This document shows positions 44,600 through 53,599 of a DNA stretch of 64,000 nt, piece after piece; the stretch's first letter is position 1; every line of letters begins with the position of its first letter. The position numbers and the translations under genes were made by a program. The DNA lies in contig JAFZQY010000069.1 in NCBI GenBank assembly GCA_017620155.1, forward strand, positions 1 through 64,000. Direction: 5' to 3'. Origin of the DNA: Lachnospiraceae bacterium (GTDB lineage Bacteria > Bacillota > Clostridia > Lachnospirales > Lachnospiraceae). The notes under the pieces were generated by a model. The model made no database searches and was not told the DNA's origin. It saw nothing but the letters and a program-made list of their open reading frames with translations.

Positions 44600-46603
44600 T
44601 TACCACAGTATCCTCTTTGCGGATTCTTCATCTGCAAATGGTCCGGGGATCGTCTTTACGCCTCTGTGCTCGCCGTTATAATCGCTGTCGAATATGATTG
44701 CGCTTCCGTCGGGATTCTCGAATCTCTGCTCGGGCTCGAATGCCTTTCCGAGGATGTCGCTGGTTATGATACCGGTAGTGAAGTCACCGAGATGAGAATA
44801 AACATTGGTCTTAACTGTATAGTTTCCGTCCTTCTCAACGACCTCTGCTTTAATCTTATGCTTTTTATCCTTCAGATTGGATTTTTCATGCTTGCAGACA
44901 TTCGCACCGTTGAAGTACGCATTGCCTTCAACCCATACGGGAAGATGTCCGAAGTGTGCCTCCGCAAGGCCGCCCATGTCGGGATTACCCTCTTTATCGA
45001 ATGGTTTGAACCACTCCTCATATGTCGGGAATATGTCAAAGCATGCAGTACCGGCAAGCGTATAATCCGCATCTGCGGGAGTCTTTTTCTTATCTTCAGC
45101 AGGATATGTCTGAATGAAGATGTTGTTGTAGATACGGTCATCACCGTGAAGTATGGTCATGAAGCCCGCAACCTCGGTCCTGTGCCTGATATGATAAGGT
45201 GTATATCTGGGCTCACGCTGTCCGTTCACGATGCTGTCGACACCGCTGTTTATAAGGCCGAAGCCACCGAGAACAAGGTTGTGAACCGCTGCAATACCTT
45301 CACTGGGTATCGTGATGGACTGCTTGGACATCAGCAGATTGTTATCGATCAAAGTCGGTCCGTGTCCCACCTCAATGAATACATCTGAATTGAACATCGC
45401 TCCGGGACCGCCTTCTATTCCTTCAGGCCGCATGTTGTCATGCATCAGATTCTGAGTGATCCTGGCTCCCTGAGCTTCCCAGTCAAGCCATACGCCGATT
45501 ATGCAGTTGTGAATATGATTCCTGCGGATGGTCACATCGATGCCCGCATGAAGCTTGATGCCGGCAGTCTCCGCGCCGCCGAGCTGTGAGGAATTGCAGA
45601 TATGATGGATATGGCAGTCCTCGATTATCGAGAATACACCGCCCATGCGTCCTACGATACCGGTCTGCTCACAGTGGTGAACATGGCATCTCCTGACGAT
45701 ATGAGAACCCACTCGCTCTTTGAGCCATCCGTGATACTGGCCGCGGCATACAGCATCGCGCTCCATCTGTGTCGGACTCTTTACGCGTCTTCTGAAAAAG
45801 TACATGTCATTCTCGGGGTCAAGATATTTGCCCAGAGAGATACCGCAGCATCTGCTTCCCCAGATCTCACAGTCCTCAATGATCCATCCCTTGGACCAGT
45901 GGGGACCGATCATGCCGTCCTGATATGCTGCGGGAGGCGCCCATGTCGTGGCTGCCTTATTGATCTCAAAGCCGCTTACGGTGATATAACCCACGCCGAT
46001 CTTATCGGGCATGAAACAGTTACGCCTTACGCTGATCTCAACATGCTCTTTATTGGGATCTTTTCCGCGGAAATTGGCATATATAACAGTCTCGTTTCCG
46101 TCCTGCTCGGTATACCATTTATATTTTGATTCTTCCGCATTCCAGGCGAACTTGTCCGCCTTGGCTTTAAGACACTCATCGAGAGTGGCAGTCTCATACA
46201 TCATGAGCCTGTCTAAGAAAACAGCGCCCGTATGTCTTACTATAGGTGCGAAATACCAGTCGCCGTTAACAACAGTAGTATAGGGATTGTACGATCCGAA
46301 CACGCCGTTATCGATGCGGACTACCCAGGTATCTCCCTTATATTTAGTCCAGTCCGTGATCACCTCGCCGCCTGTGATGACTGCTCCGAGCGGCTCTGAT
46401 GATCTGTATGTTATACGCGCATCGGGTTCGCCTGCATTCTTGGGATTTACATACTCACGGTACACGCCCGGAGCTACGATGACTTCATCGCCGGGCTGAG
46501 CCACCTGCGCAGCATCATTGATCTTCTTGAACGGTGAATCCTTACCCCCGTTACCGTCCTTCGGTGCATTGACATCTACATACCATACTTTGCCTTTTGC
46601 CAT
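44600..46603 (-). CDS. GH120 beta-xylosidase (right-handed beta-helix)
   Basis: 667 residues, no signal peptide, so it acts on imported oligosaccharides. I recognise it as the GH120 family (XylC of Thermoanaerobacterium) from several long blocks, among them FGSYNPYTTVVNGDWYF, HVEISVRRNCFMP, ATTWAPPAAYQDGMIGPHWS, AGIKLHAGIDVTIRRNHIHN and STEVAGF-like HRTEVAGF. The known nucleophile and acid/base fall at D374 (VWLDWEAQG) and E411 (DVFIEVGHGP). The family spacing between them is 23 residues; here it is 37, owing to a Gly-rich insertion at about 392-405 (MRPEGIEGGPGAMF). GGGGGTA precedes the ATG. It should release xylose from short xylo-oligosaccharides. Confidence 0.9.
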   Translation of the reverse strand: MAKGKVWYVDVNAPKDGNGGKDSPFKKINDAAQVAQPGDEVIVAPGVYREYVNPKNAGEPDARITYRSSEPLGAVITGGEVITDWTKYKGDTWVVRIDNGVFGSYNPYTTVVNGDWYFAPIVRHTGAVFLDRLMMYETATLDECLKAKADKFAWNAEESKYKWYTEQDGNETVIYANFRGKDPNKEHVEISVRRNCFMPDKIGVGYITVSGFEINKAATTWAPPAAYQDGMIGPHWSKGWIIEDCEIWGSRCCGISLGKYLDPENDMYFFRRRVKSPTQMERDAVCRGQYHGWLKERVGSHIVRRCHVHHCEQTGIVGRMGGVFSIIEDCHIHHICNSSQLGGAETAGIKLHAGIDVTIRRNHIHNCIIGVWLDWEAQGARITQNLMHDNMRPEGIEGGPGAMFNSDVFIEVGHGPTLIDNNLLMSKQSITIPSEGIAAVHNLVLGGFGLINSGVDSIVNGQREPRYTPYHIRHRTEVAGFMTILHGDDRIYNNIFIQTYPAEDKKKTPADADYTLAGTACFDIFPTYEEWFKPFDKEGNPDMGGLAEAHFGHLPVWVEGNAYFNGANVCKHEKSNLKDKKHKIKAEVVEKDGNYTVKTNVYSHLGDFTTGIITSDILGKAFEPEQRFENPDGSAIIFDSDYNGEHRGVKTIPGPFADEESAKRILW

Positions 46604-46631
46604 ACTTTAAATACCCCCTTGTTCTGAAAAC

Positions 46632-47606
46632 CTATTTAAAAGGATTTACAAAAGTTGCCGGTTTGGGCTTGGCGACATTGATAACGTGCATTTCCTCCAG
46701 GTTACGCAGAAGCAGTAGTCTCGCCTCACCCACGCATTCGGGTTTCAACATGAAGTAACAGTAAGTTTCTATCAAAGAGAACAGGTTTGCTGTCCTTCCC
46801 TCGATCTTGAAATTGTTATATCCCCTCGGCAGATATTCCTGCTCGATCATCTCGGGACTTATGAAAGTCGGATAATCCCTGATCGTGAAAAGACAGTTCT
46901 TGTCTCCGTATTCGCAGCCCCAGGGAATGATCGGGATCTGTTTATCCGGAGGAGCCTGACGGTTTTTCATGATGATGCGCTGGTTCTTTCCGACCAGCTC
47001 ATAGTGCCCGCCTCTTCTCTTGCACTCGGGCGTACAGAGGCAGTTAACGAGAACCTCTATCTTCTCCCTGTGTTTAAGTCCGTCAAGGATATCCCATTTG
47101 TTGTTGAAATTATAGTCAAGAACGACATATTTATAGTCTTTTTCGATCTCCCTGTTCAGGGTCTCGACATCGCGTATCTCCTTGCAGGTCGATGAGTCTA
47201 TCGCATAGGAAGGATAGTTTTTGCGTACATACTCTTCAAGGATCGGAGAAAAGACCAGAACCTCATTCTTGCCGTTATCTCCGGCTTTAAGGCAGAAATT
47301 GCAGAACTCATCATCAAGATCCGCCTCTGTGATCAGAGGATTGGTAAATGTATATCTTATAGGGATGTTCTTCGCATTGATGTTCTTGATGACATTCATG
47401 ACGAACGCGGCATCGCACTGATCTTCTTTAGGGCACAGTCTACCGCCGTTCCATAATGATAACGGGAAGCATCCGAAGAAGGATGCTATCTCGATGCCGT
47501 CGCGGAAATACTCAGGATGAGTCTCAAGAAGGCTTATCCAGAACATGTTAAGAGGATAGTTATATCGAAGTCCGGGCAGATGATATCTGATCTTCTGTTC
47601 AGCCAT
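46632..47606 (-). CDS. Unknown U32-like iron-sulfur protein, paralogue A
   Basis: 324 residues, no signal peptide. Paralogue of the protein at 42323-43219. Cysteines C191, C195, C231 and C238 align with those of paralogue B and are candidates for a 4Fe-4S cluster, with an extra C189. CTPECKRRGGHYE is followed by ISPEMIEQEYLPRGYNNFKI and EGR, as in U32-type proteins, which have a TIM barrel. The first third (LPGLRYNYPLN, SLWNGGR, RYTFTNPLI) is shared with paralogue B but matches no family I can name. Its start codon overlaps the GH43 stop by one base. U32 relatives act in tRNA or rRNA hydroxylation or quinone synthesis; none of these fits this context. Confidence 0.75.
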   Translation of the reverse strand: MAEQKIRYHLPGLRYNYPLNMFWISLLETHPEYFRDGIEIASFFGCFPLSLWNGGRLCPKEDQCDAAFVMNVIKNINAKNIPIRYTFTNPLITEADLDDEFCNFCLKAGDNGKNEVLVFSPILEEYVRKNYPSYAIDSSTCKEIRDVETLNREIEKDYKYVVLDYNFNNKWDILDGLKHREKIEVLVNCLCTPECKRRGGHYELVGKNQRIIMKNRQAPPDKQIPIIPWGCEYGDKNCLFTIRDYPTFISPEMIEQEYLPRGYNNFKIEGRTANLFSLIETYCYFMLKPECVGEARLLLLRNLEEMHVINVAKPKPATFVNPFK

Positions 47607-49183
47607 TATTTAGCCTCCTTCACGGGAGTCAGACGCTTGTATGAGAAGGATTTAAACAGGGCTTTCACTTTCTCCTCGCGCTCCTCTACATCTTCGGCAT
47701 ATACGCCTATGGTGCAGCCTACGAAACCGCCTGCAACTTCCGTTGAAAGCGAGCTCACATCCAGATCTGTTACAAGGGGCTCAAGAGCATCCTCTTTGAT
47801 CATGAAGCAGGATGCCTTGGTACCAAGCACTCTGATCATAAGCGTCACAAGACTTGCGGGATTAAGAAGCGTGGCAAGTTTTTCGTCATTTCCGCCGCGT
47901 CTTAAGATCACATTTCCGTTGCAGCCGGAGTATTCGAATCCGAGCTGGTAGTCTTCGCACTGGAACAGGCACAGGCCTGCTCTCGCACCATTATACAGAT
48001 CATCGCCCTTTAAGGTGACCGCAGCCTCAAACGCATGGCTATCCTGACGGATACAGATATATGAAGGCGATCCTTTTCCGGATAAGAGATCTGTATCGCA
48101 TGTAAGATACAGTCCTTCGCCCTCCCTGAATTCATATGCGTCATCCTTGGGATTCCTGAGCATCATGAACTCGTGAGAAAGTCCGTCCATATGAGTAAAG
48201 TCATAGAGTTTATCAACCGCAGGAAGCAGATTCTGTCTGCACTCGGGCTTATACTCGGGCAGATCGATCACGAGCTCTGAAGAAAGGATCCCGAGGCCGG
48301 GATTAACAACGGGCCAGTCGTTTTCCCAGATGACTCTTGCAAGAAATGTCTCGCGGCCCATTGTCGTATAAGGACCTACGGGTCTTACCGCCAGCATGAC
48401 CATGTACCAGTCACCGTTCACAGTCTGCACCAGATCCGCATGTCCGACATACTTGATGGGATATCTCTGCCCCAGGTGTCTGTGCGTGAATATCGGATTG
48501 CACCAGTTGTTCTCATAAGGGCCGAATACTTCTTTGGATCTGGCTACACTTACTGCGTGCTCAGGGCCCGTTCCGCCTTCGGCATGAATTATGTAATAGT
48601 AATCGCCTATCTTATACAGATGGGGGCCTTCGGGCCAGTGAACTCCTTTTAATGCTCCGTTCCATACATCTTTTCTCTCACCGATAAGCTTGAACTCCAC
48701 GGTATCAAGTTCCTGGATATAGATGTAGTAATCTCCGTTGTACTGGCATCCTTCGGGATTGGGATGGGTTCCGATATAGTAGCATCTTCCGTCATCATCA
48801 AAGAAAAGACTGGGATCTATTCCGTCCGCTCCCTCAAGATAATGAGGTTCGCTGTAAGGGCCTTCAGGCCTGTCGGAGGTTACGACGAAATTGCCGCCGT
48901 AGGTGACGTTCGTACAGATCACATAGTATGTGCCGTCATGGTATCTCATCGTAGGGGCAAAAAGTCCCTGTGAAACACCGGCATTCGTAAGGGGGAGCTG
49001 TGAATTACGCGTCAGTACGTTTCCGATCTGCTCCCAGTGAGCCAGATCACGGCTGTGCATGATCGGAAGTCCGGGAAAATATGCAAAAGAGGAATTAACG
49101 ATATAGAAGTCTTCTCCGACTGCGCAGATCGAAGGATCGGGATAGAATCCGGGAAGAATCGGGTTGGGGGCGTTAACGGACAT
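47606..49183 (-). CDS. GH43 beta-xylosidase / alpha-L-arabinofuranosidase
   Basis: 525 residues, no signal peptide. The five-blade propeller carries the three GH43 acids: general base D16 in FYPDPSICAVGEDFYIV, pKa modulator D123 in GADGIDPSLFFDDDG and general acid E185 in GVHWPEGPHLYKIGDYYYI. The C-terminal part (about 330-525) is the beta-sandwich of the two-domain intracellular xylosidases, with YLTCDTDLLSG and GLCLFQCEDYQLGFEY. This architecture is typical of exo-acting enzymes on xylobiose and arabinoxylo-oligosaccharides. It is the first gene after the exporter genes, only 21 bases downstream of the ATPase stop. Confidence 0.93.
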   Translation of the reverse strand: MSVNAPNPILPGFYPDPSICAVGEDFYIVNSSFAYFPGLPIMHSRDLAHWEQIGNVLTRNSQLPLTNAGVSQGLFAPTMRYHDGTYYVICTNVTYGGNFVVTSDRPEGPYSEPHYLEGADGIDPSLFFDDDGRCYYIGTHPNPEGCQYNGDYYIYIQELDTVEFKLIGERKDVWNGALKGVHWPEGPHLYKIGDYYYIIHAEGGTGPEHAVSVARSKEVFGPYENNWCNPIFTHRHLGQRYPIKYVGHADLVQTVNGDWYMVMLAVRPVGPYTTMGRETFLARVIWENDWPVVNPGLGILSSELVIDLPEYKPECRQNLLPAVDKLYDFTHMDGLSHEFMMLRNPKDDAYEFREGEGLYLTCDTDLLSGKGSPSYICIRQDSHAFEAAVTLKGDDLYNGARAGLCLFQCEDYQLGFEYSGCNGNVILRRGGNDEKLATLLNPASLVTLMIRVLGTKASCFMIKEDALEPLVTDLDVSSLSTEVAGGFVGCTIGVYAEDVEEREEKVKALFKSFSYKRLTPVKEAK

Positions 49184-49204
49184 ACTTTTCTCCTATCATA
49201 AGAA

Positions 49205-50110
49205 TCAGGGTTTACTTATTACTATCTGATCGTCTTTATAGGCGATCTTAACTTTATTATCTTCAAGTCGCATCTCGTCAATGAGTTCCTTGGGGATCTG
49301 CAGACGATTGGCTTTATCGAGAACCACAAATTCGTCCTGTGTATCTTCGGCTCTCCAATCGATATTGCTCTCGCGTACGCGGTCAACGAACTGTTCCTTA
49401 AGTACACGCTCTGAACTTATCTTGCCGTCACGGATCGCCACGACTCTCTTAACCTTTTTGGACAGAGCCATGTCATGCGTAACTATGAGAATGGTCTGAC
49501 CGCCTTTGTTGAGTTCTGAAAAGATCCCGAATATATAATCCGCAGTGGCACTGTCAACAGAGCCTGTAGGCTCATCCGCCAAGAGCAGTTTCGGAGAATT
49601 GGCCAATGCTATCGCAATGGCGATACGCTGCTGTTCACCACCGGAGAGCATGTTCATCTTACTGTGCTTCTTGGAACTTAATCCGACCATTTCAAGCAGT
49701 TCCAGAGCCTTATCCTTCTTATGCTTAAGGCTCGAGAGATTCATGGGCAGCATGATATTCTCGATAGCTGTAAGATAAGGCAGCATGTTACGGCCGTTGT
49801 TCTGCCATACGAATCCTACGGTATCTCTCTTATACAGCACTAGTTCTTTTTCACTCATGGCAAAAAGATTATTTCCGTCCACGTAGAGTTTGCCGGCACT
49901 GGGTCTGTCAAGTCCGCCGATCATGTTAAGGAAAGTCGACTTACCCGAACCGCTGTTACCGATAAGAGCTGTCAGTTCGCCCCTGTTTACAGTAAGATCC
50001 AGTCCCTGAAGCGCGAGGACCTCGGTCTCTTTGGTCTTATAAATCTTGACCAGGCCGTCAGCCTGTACCATTATTTCATTTTCATTATCTGTCTGGTTTT
50101 TAATCTCCAT
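49205..50110 (-). CDS. ABC transporter ATPase with C-terminal AbrB-like domain
   Basis: 301 residues. The ATPase domain (about 14-225) is of the MacB/LolD type: Walker A GNSGSGKSTF, signature LSGGEQQRIAIA, Walker B LLLADEPTGSVD and switch histidine in LIVTHDMALS. Residues 259-301 add a domain not found in standard family members: it reads DEFVVLDKANRLQIPKELID and then DQIVISKP, with the gRxxIPKEl pattern of SpoVT/AbrB swapped-hairpin domains, which usually bind DNA or oligomerise. It overlaps the preceding ATPase gene by 11 bases. It probably pairs with that ATPase under the large permease. Confidence 0.88.
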   Translation of the reverse strand: MEIKNQTDNENEIMVQADGLVKIYKTKETEVLALQGLDLTVNRGELTALIGNSGSGKSTFLNMIGGLDRPSAGKLYVDGNNLFAMSEKELVLYKRDTVGFVWQNNGRNMLPYLTAIENIMLPMNLSSLKHKKDKALELLEMVGLSSKKHSKMNMLSGGEQQRIAIAIALANSPKLLLADEPTGSVDSATADYIFGIFSELNKGGQTILIVTHDMALSKKVKRVVAIRDGKISSERVLKEQFVDRVRESNIDWRAEDTQDEFVVLDKANRLQIPKELIDEMRLEDNKVKIAYKDDQIVISKP

Positions 50111-50801
50111 CTTTCCGGTCCGAATCTATACGTTCTCCGCTCTCCAGTTCGATGATCATATCAGCTGCGCCCATAAGTCCGACATCATGTGTGGTCATGA
50201 GTACCGTGATACCCTCTTTGCGTGTCATCTCCTTGAATATCTCGGTAACACGCGCAGCCATGGCCGAATCAAGTTCGGCGGTAGGCTCGTCTGCGAATAT
50301 TATGCTGGGTCTGTGAGCCAGAGCCCTCGCTATAGCGACACGCTGCTGCTCACCACCGGACATCTCGGCAGACATATGGTTCATTCTGTTACCCAGGCCA
50401 ACCAGCTTAAGGCAGTCCTCAACACGCCTGGCGGTATCCTTATTAATCTTCATTCCTGCCATGCGCATCGAGAATTCCACATTCTGGAAAGCATTCAGAC
50501 TGGGTATCAGCGATACTGACTGGAATACGAATCCCATCTTGGTACGTCTTAAGTTTTCTCTTTCTTTTTCAGAGAGATCCTTAAGGTTGGTACCCTCGAT
50601 AAACACATCTCCTTCAGTCGGATCATCAAGCGAGTTGATGATGTTCATGTACGTGGTCTTGCCTGAGCCAGACCTTCCCCTTAAGATGACGAACTTACCC
50701 TCGGGTATCTCGGCATCAATTCCTTTAAGTGCCCAGAATTTGCCCGCGGGAGTATCAAAAGCCCTCTTTATTCCTTTGGTACGAATTATCACATTATCCA
50801 T
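50100..50801 (-). CDS. ABC transporter ATPase (MacB/LolD type)
   Basis: 233 residues, a complete and standard ATPase. Walker A is GRSGSGKTTYMNI, signature MSGGEQQRVAIARALAH, Walker B IIFADEPTAELD and the switch histidine lies in LMTTHDVGLMG. Its ATG overlaps the permease stop by one base (TAATG). Together with the second ATPase and the FtsX-like permease it forms an exporter driven by mechanical coupling, as in MacB; the cargo is not known. Confidence 0.93.
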   Translation of the reverse strand: MDNVIIRTKGIKRAFDTPAGKFWALKGIDAEIPEGKFVILRGRSGSGKTTYMNIINSLDDPTEGDVFIEGTNLKDLSEKERENLRRTKMGFVFQSVSLIPSLNAFQNVEFSMRMAGMKINKDTARRVEDCLKLVGLGNRMNHMSAEMSGGEQQRVAIARALAHRPSIIFADEPTAELDSAMAARVTEIFKEMTRKEGITVLMTTHDVGLMGAADMIIELESGERIDSDRKDGD

Positions 50802-53599
50802 TATTCTTCACCGAGCTTAAGAGCCTTGGTAACATTCATCCTGAACAGCAGGAATATGAGCACCATCACGCATGTGAGCATTACTGCTGCGATGATACCG
50901 TAGAGCCTGTACAGGTCGCTCGCCCTGGTGATCAGTTTCATCGGGAGCACCTGATCGCTTGTCGCATAGGATGCCTGCAGCATGGGTACGAACATCATCG
51001 AAGTGAGTTTGCCGATCCCTATGCCTGCAAGGACTGAGAACAAGCCTGAGAAGATCTGTTCATTTATCAGCATCTTGACTATCTCATTCTTGTGGAAACC
51101 GCAGGCACGGAGTACGCCGAATATCAGCTCGCGTTCGCGTATCGACATTATCCAGTAGATCAGGTATCCGACCGCACACAGAAGTATCGTTACGGCAAAT
51201 CCCATGGTCAGGACTCCGTTGGTACCCTGAAGGAGCGGATCGGTCATGGTCTTTTCCATGTCCTCTGCTTTGTTGATGTACTTGGTGACGCGGATGTTAC
51301 GGTCTTCAATGAAGTCATACATCGCATCGGGTGAGGCGTCATCCTTTAACGATATCCATATCTCATAAGGCTGAACTCCGAGACATTTCTTCAGATAAGC
51401 ATAATGCGTCACTATCAGATAGTTCTGCTGTGTATCGGCATTTCCATCGGGGTTGATCACCGTCACCGTGGGTGAATATGAAGGGAAGAAATCGACAAAA
51501 TCTACGACCTTGCCTGTCATGGCTTTGCCGTCACCGGTATAATAACTGATCATATCTCCGACAGCCACGCCCTGCACGGTTTCAAAATTTCGCGAAAGCA
51601 GAACACCGTTTTCCACCTTTGCGAGTTCATTCAGATATTCATGATAGGCGGATGCATTAAGATCCCTCTCCATGTGGGTTATGCCGCCGAATTCCTTGGT
51701 ATGGATGCCCAGGATCGTAGTCATCGTACGGTCGTTCTTGCCCTGTTTTACATATGCTTTTTCATCATAGTAGACTTTGGTATAGCTCTCTGCGAAATCC
51801 ATAGTCATATATTTGGAGACATCAGGCTCCACATATATGCCCGTGAGCGTTCCGTTCTGATCGGTCATCATCGGCCAGAATTCCTTGAGAACTATATCCG
51901 CTCCATCCAGATAATCTCTGTTTGAAGCGGCATTCTCCAAAATGGTCCTTGCTACGGTCGCATGGAACATGCCGAGAGATATCGTCATGATCAGGAACAG
52001 CATGATCAGCTGCATCTTACGGCCGTTCTTGATATTTTCCATAAAAGAAATATATCCGGCAGGTCCGCAGAGTTTCTTTACGATTACATAGATGAGTTTC
52101 ACGATATATGGCTGGATACGCAGGAAGAAAAGCCCCATGCCCACTATGAACAGAGACGAGCTGATATAAAGAAGCGGATCGAGGCTTTTGCCTGAAAGCA
52201 CAGTATCGGATATGTTCTGCAGGCTCTTTCTGAAACTGTAGAACCCGTAAAGAGATACACCGATCAGGATCACATCCAGGAAAAGGATCTCCCAGAGTCT
52301 CTTTTTGCCGACTGCTTTCTGCTGCTTTAAGTTGACTATCGATACCTTGCTGTGCTTGATCGCAGGTATGGAGATACTCAGGAGCGTGATCAGCATGGCT
52401 ATCAGAACATAAAGGAAAGCCTCGGAAGTATATGTCACGTTAAGCGACTGGCTTAAATCAAATTCAAGGAAGTTCCTCGTAGAACCCAGGATCCTCGCAA
52501 ACAACGCGCCCAGAGGTACTCCGATCACAGCACCCGTAATGGTCAGGAACAGTCCCTGATATATATACAGTAAAAGGATCTGACCGCGCGATGAGCCTCG
52601 GCTCTTGATGACCGAGATCTCATTTCTCTCCATCTCATACATCTGTCCCGATATCATGAGCAGGAAGGATGCCAGAAGCACAAGTACGGGGATCTGCAGG
52701 ATCATAAGCGTAGTCGTGATCCTTACTCTCTTGATCTCATATTCTTCGAGTATGCTCTGGTATGCCGGGGCCTTGATAACGCTCTTATATGCGCTCTCAT
52801 CACACAGATAGGCCGTGGTTTCATTTATATGCTCTATCTGGGATGCGCTGACCTGCCTATAATCAAACAGATCATAAAAATCAACCGCTATATTGTAGTT
52901 TTCGGCATTTTCACCGGTGAACATCTCCTTGAAAAGTGTCGGATTCATCATACATACATCAAACATCTGATCCGGTCTTTCCTGGAAATAGAAATCTTCT
53001 GTCCTGCTTCCGGTAAATACGCCGATGACCTTGATAGTGATCGGATCACCATCGGCAGTCTTCATCTTGTCATAAGTAAGGGATTCACCTACTATGAGGC
53101 CTTTGGATGTTAAGGTAGACTCAGGAACTATGACTTCGATGGCTCCGTTCTCATCAACGCCCGATTCTGAATAGAATTCACCGGTCACAAGCTGTGCATG
53201 TTCTTCCAGATCGGTCATCGCGGACAGAGACAGAGTCATGTCTTCCGCATCGTCTCTTTTGATCTCGCTGTCAACAACTGCCCTGAATATCGAATAGTAG
53301 CAGATGGTCTCATACTCTTCTATGCCCATCTGTTCATACATCCCGTAGGCATACTTTTCCATTTTGCCTATGGTATCCTTCTTATCCTTCTGGCAGTTGG
53401 CCGTCATATGGATGATCATGGGCCAGTTGGCTTCTTCGGCCATGAATTTCACGAATTCATCCTGAAGCATACGGTCATAAGCCGCCTTCTGATACAGAGG
53501 GAAGCTGACAGTTGTTGCTATGAGCAGGATACAGCCAAGAAGAAGGCTTAAGTTCATCCACTTTTTCTGCCACATCTTCTCGAGCATTATCCGGAGCAT
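50801..53599 (-). CDS. FtsX/MacB-type ABC permease
   Basis: 932 residues from the ATG at 53599, which has GAGGAGG ten bases upstream; a start at 53638 adds only ribosome-site sequence. One N-terminal helix (WMNLSLLLGCILLIATTVSF) precedes a large extracellular domain (about 40-280). Three or four helices of the first FtsX unit follow, with cytoplasmic ERNEISVIKSRGSSRGQILL. A second extracellular domain (about 560-780) and the final FtsX unit (IREREL-type RERELIFGVLRACGFHKNEI) come next. Two FtsX halves in one chain means it could function without a second permease. It overlaps the adaptor gene by 13 bases. Confidence 0.88.
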   Translation of the reverse strand: MLRIMLEKMWQKKWMNLSLLLGCILLIATTVSFPLYQKAAYDRMLQDEFVKFMAEEANWPMIIHMTANCQKDKKDTIGKMEKYAYGMYEQMGIEEYETICYYSIFRAVVDSEIKRDDAEDMTLSLSAMTDLEEHAQLVTGEFYSESGVDENGAIEVIVPESTLTSKGLIVGESLTYDKMKTADGDPITIKVIGVFTGSRTEDFYFQERPDQMFDVCMMNPTLFKEMFTGENAENYNIAVDFYDLFDYRQVSASQIEHINETTAYLCDESAYKSVIKAPAYQSILEEYEIKRVRITTTLMILQIPVLVLLASFLLMISGQMYEMERNEISVIKSRGSSRGQILLLYIYQGLFLTITGAVIGVPLGALFARILGSTRNFLEFDLSQSLNVTYTSEAFLYVLIAMLITLLSISIPAIKHSKVSIVNLKQQKAVGKKRLWEILFLDVILIGVSLYGFYSFRKSLQNISDTVLSGKSLDPLLYISSSLFIVGMGLFFLRIQPYIVKLIYVIVKKLCGPAGYISFMENIKNGRKMQLIMLFLIMTISLGMFHATVARTILENAASNRDYLDGADIVLKEFWPMMTDQNGTLTGIYVEPDVSKYMTMDFAESYTKVYYDEKAYVKQGKNDRTMTTILGIHTKEFGGITHMERDLNASAYHEYLNELAKVENGVLLSRNFETVQGVAVGDMISYYTGDGKAMTGKVVDFVDFFPSYSPTVTVINPDGNADTQQNYLIVTHYAYLKKCLGVQPYEIWISLKDDASPDAMYDFIEDRNIRVTKYINKAEDMEKTMTDPLLQGTNGVLTMGFAVTILLCAVGYLIYWIMSIRERELIFGVLRACGFHKNEIVKMLINEQIFSGLFSVLAGIGIGKLTSMMFVPMLQASYATSDQVLPMKLITRASDLYRLYGIIAAVMLTCVMVLIFLLFRMNVTKALKLGEE

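Noticed and set aside
49184..49204. Operon boundary between exporter and xylosidase genes
   Set aside because: The 21-base gap has room only for a ribosome site, with no promoter or terminator, so I do not mark a boundary.
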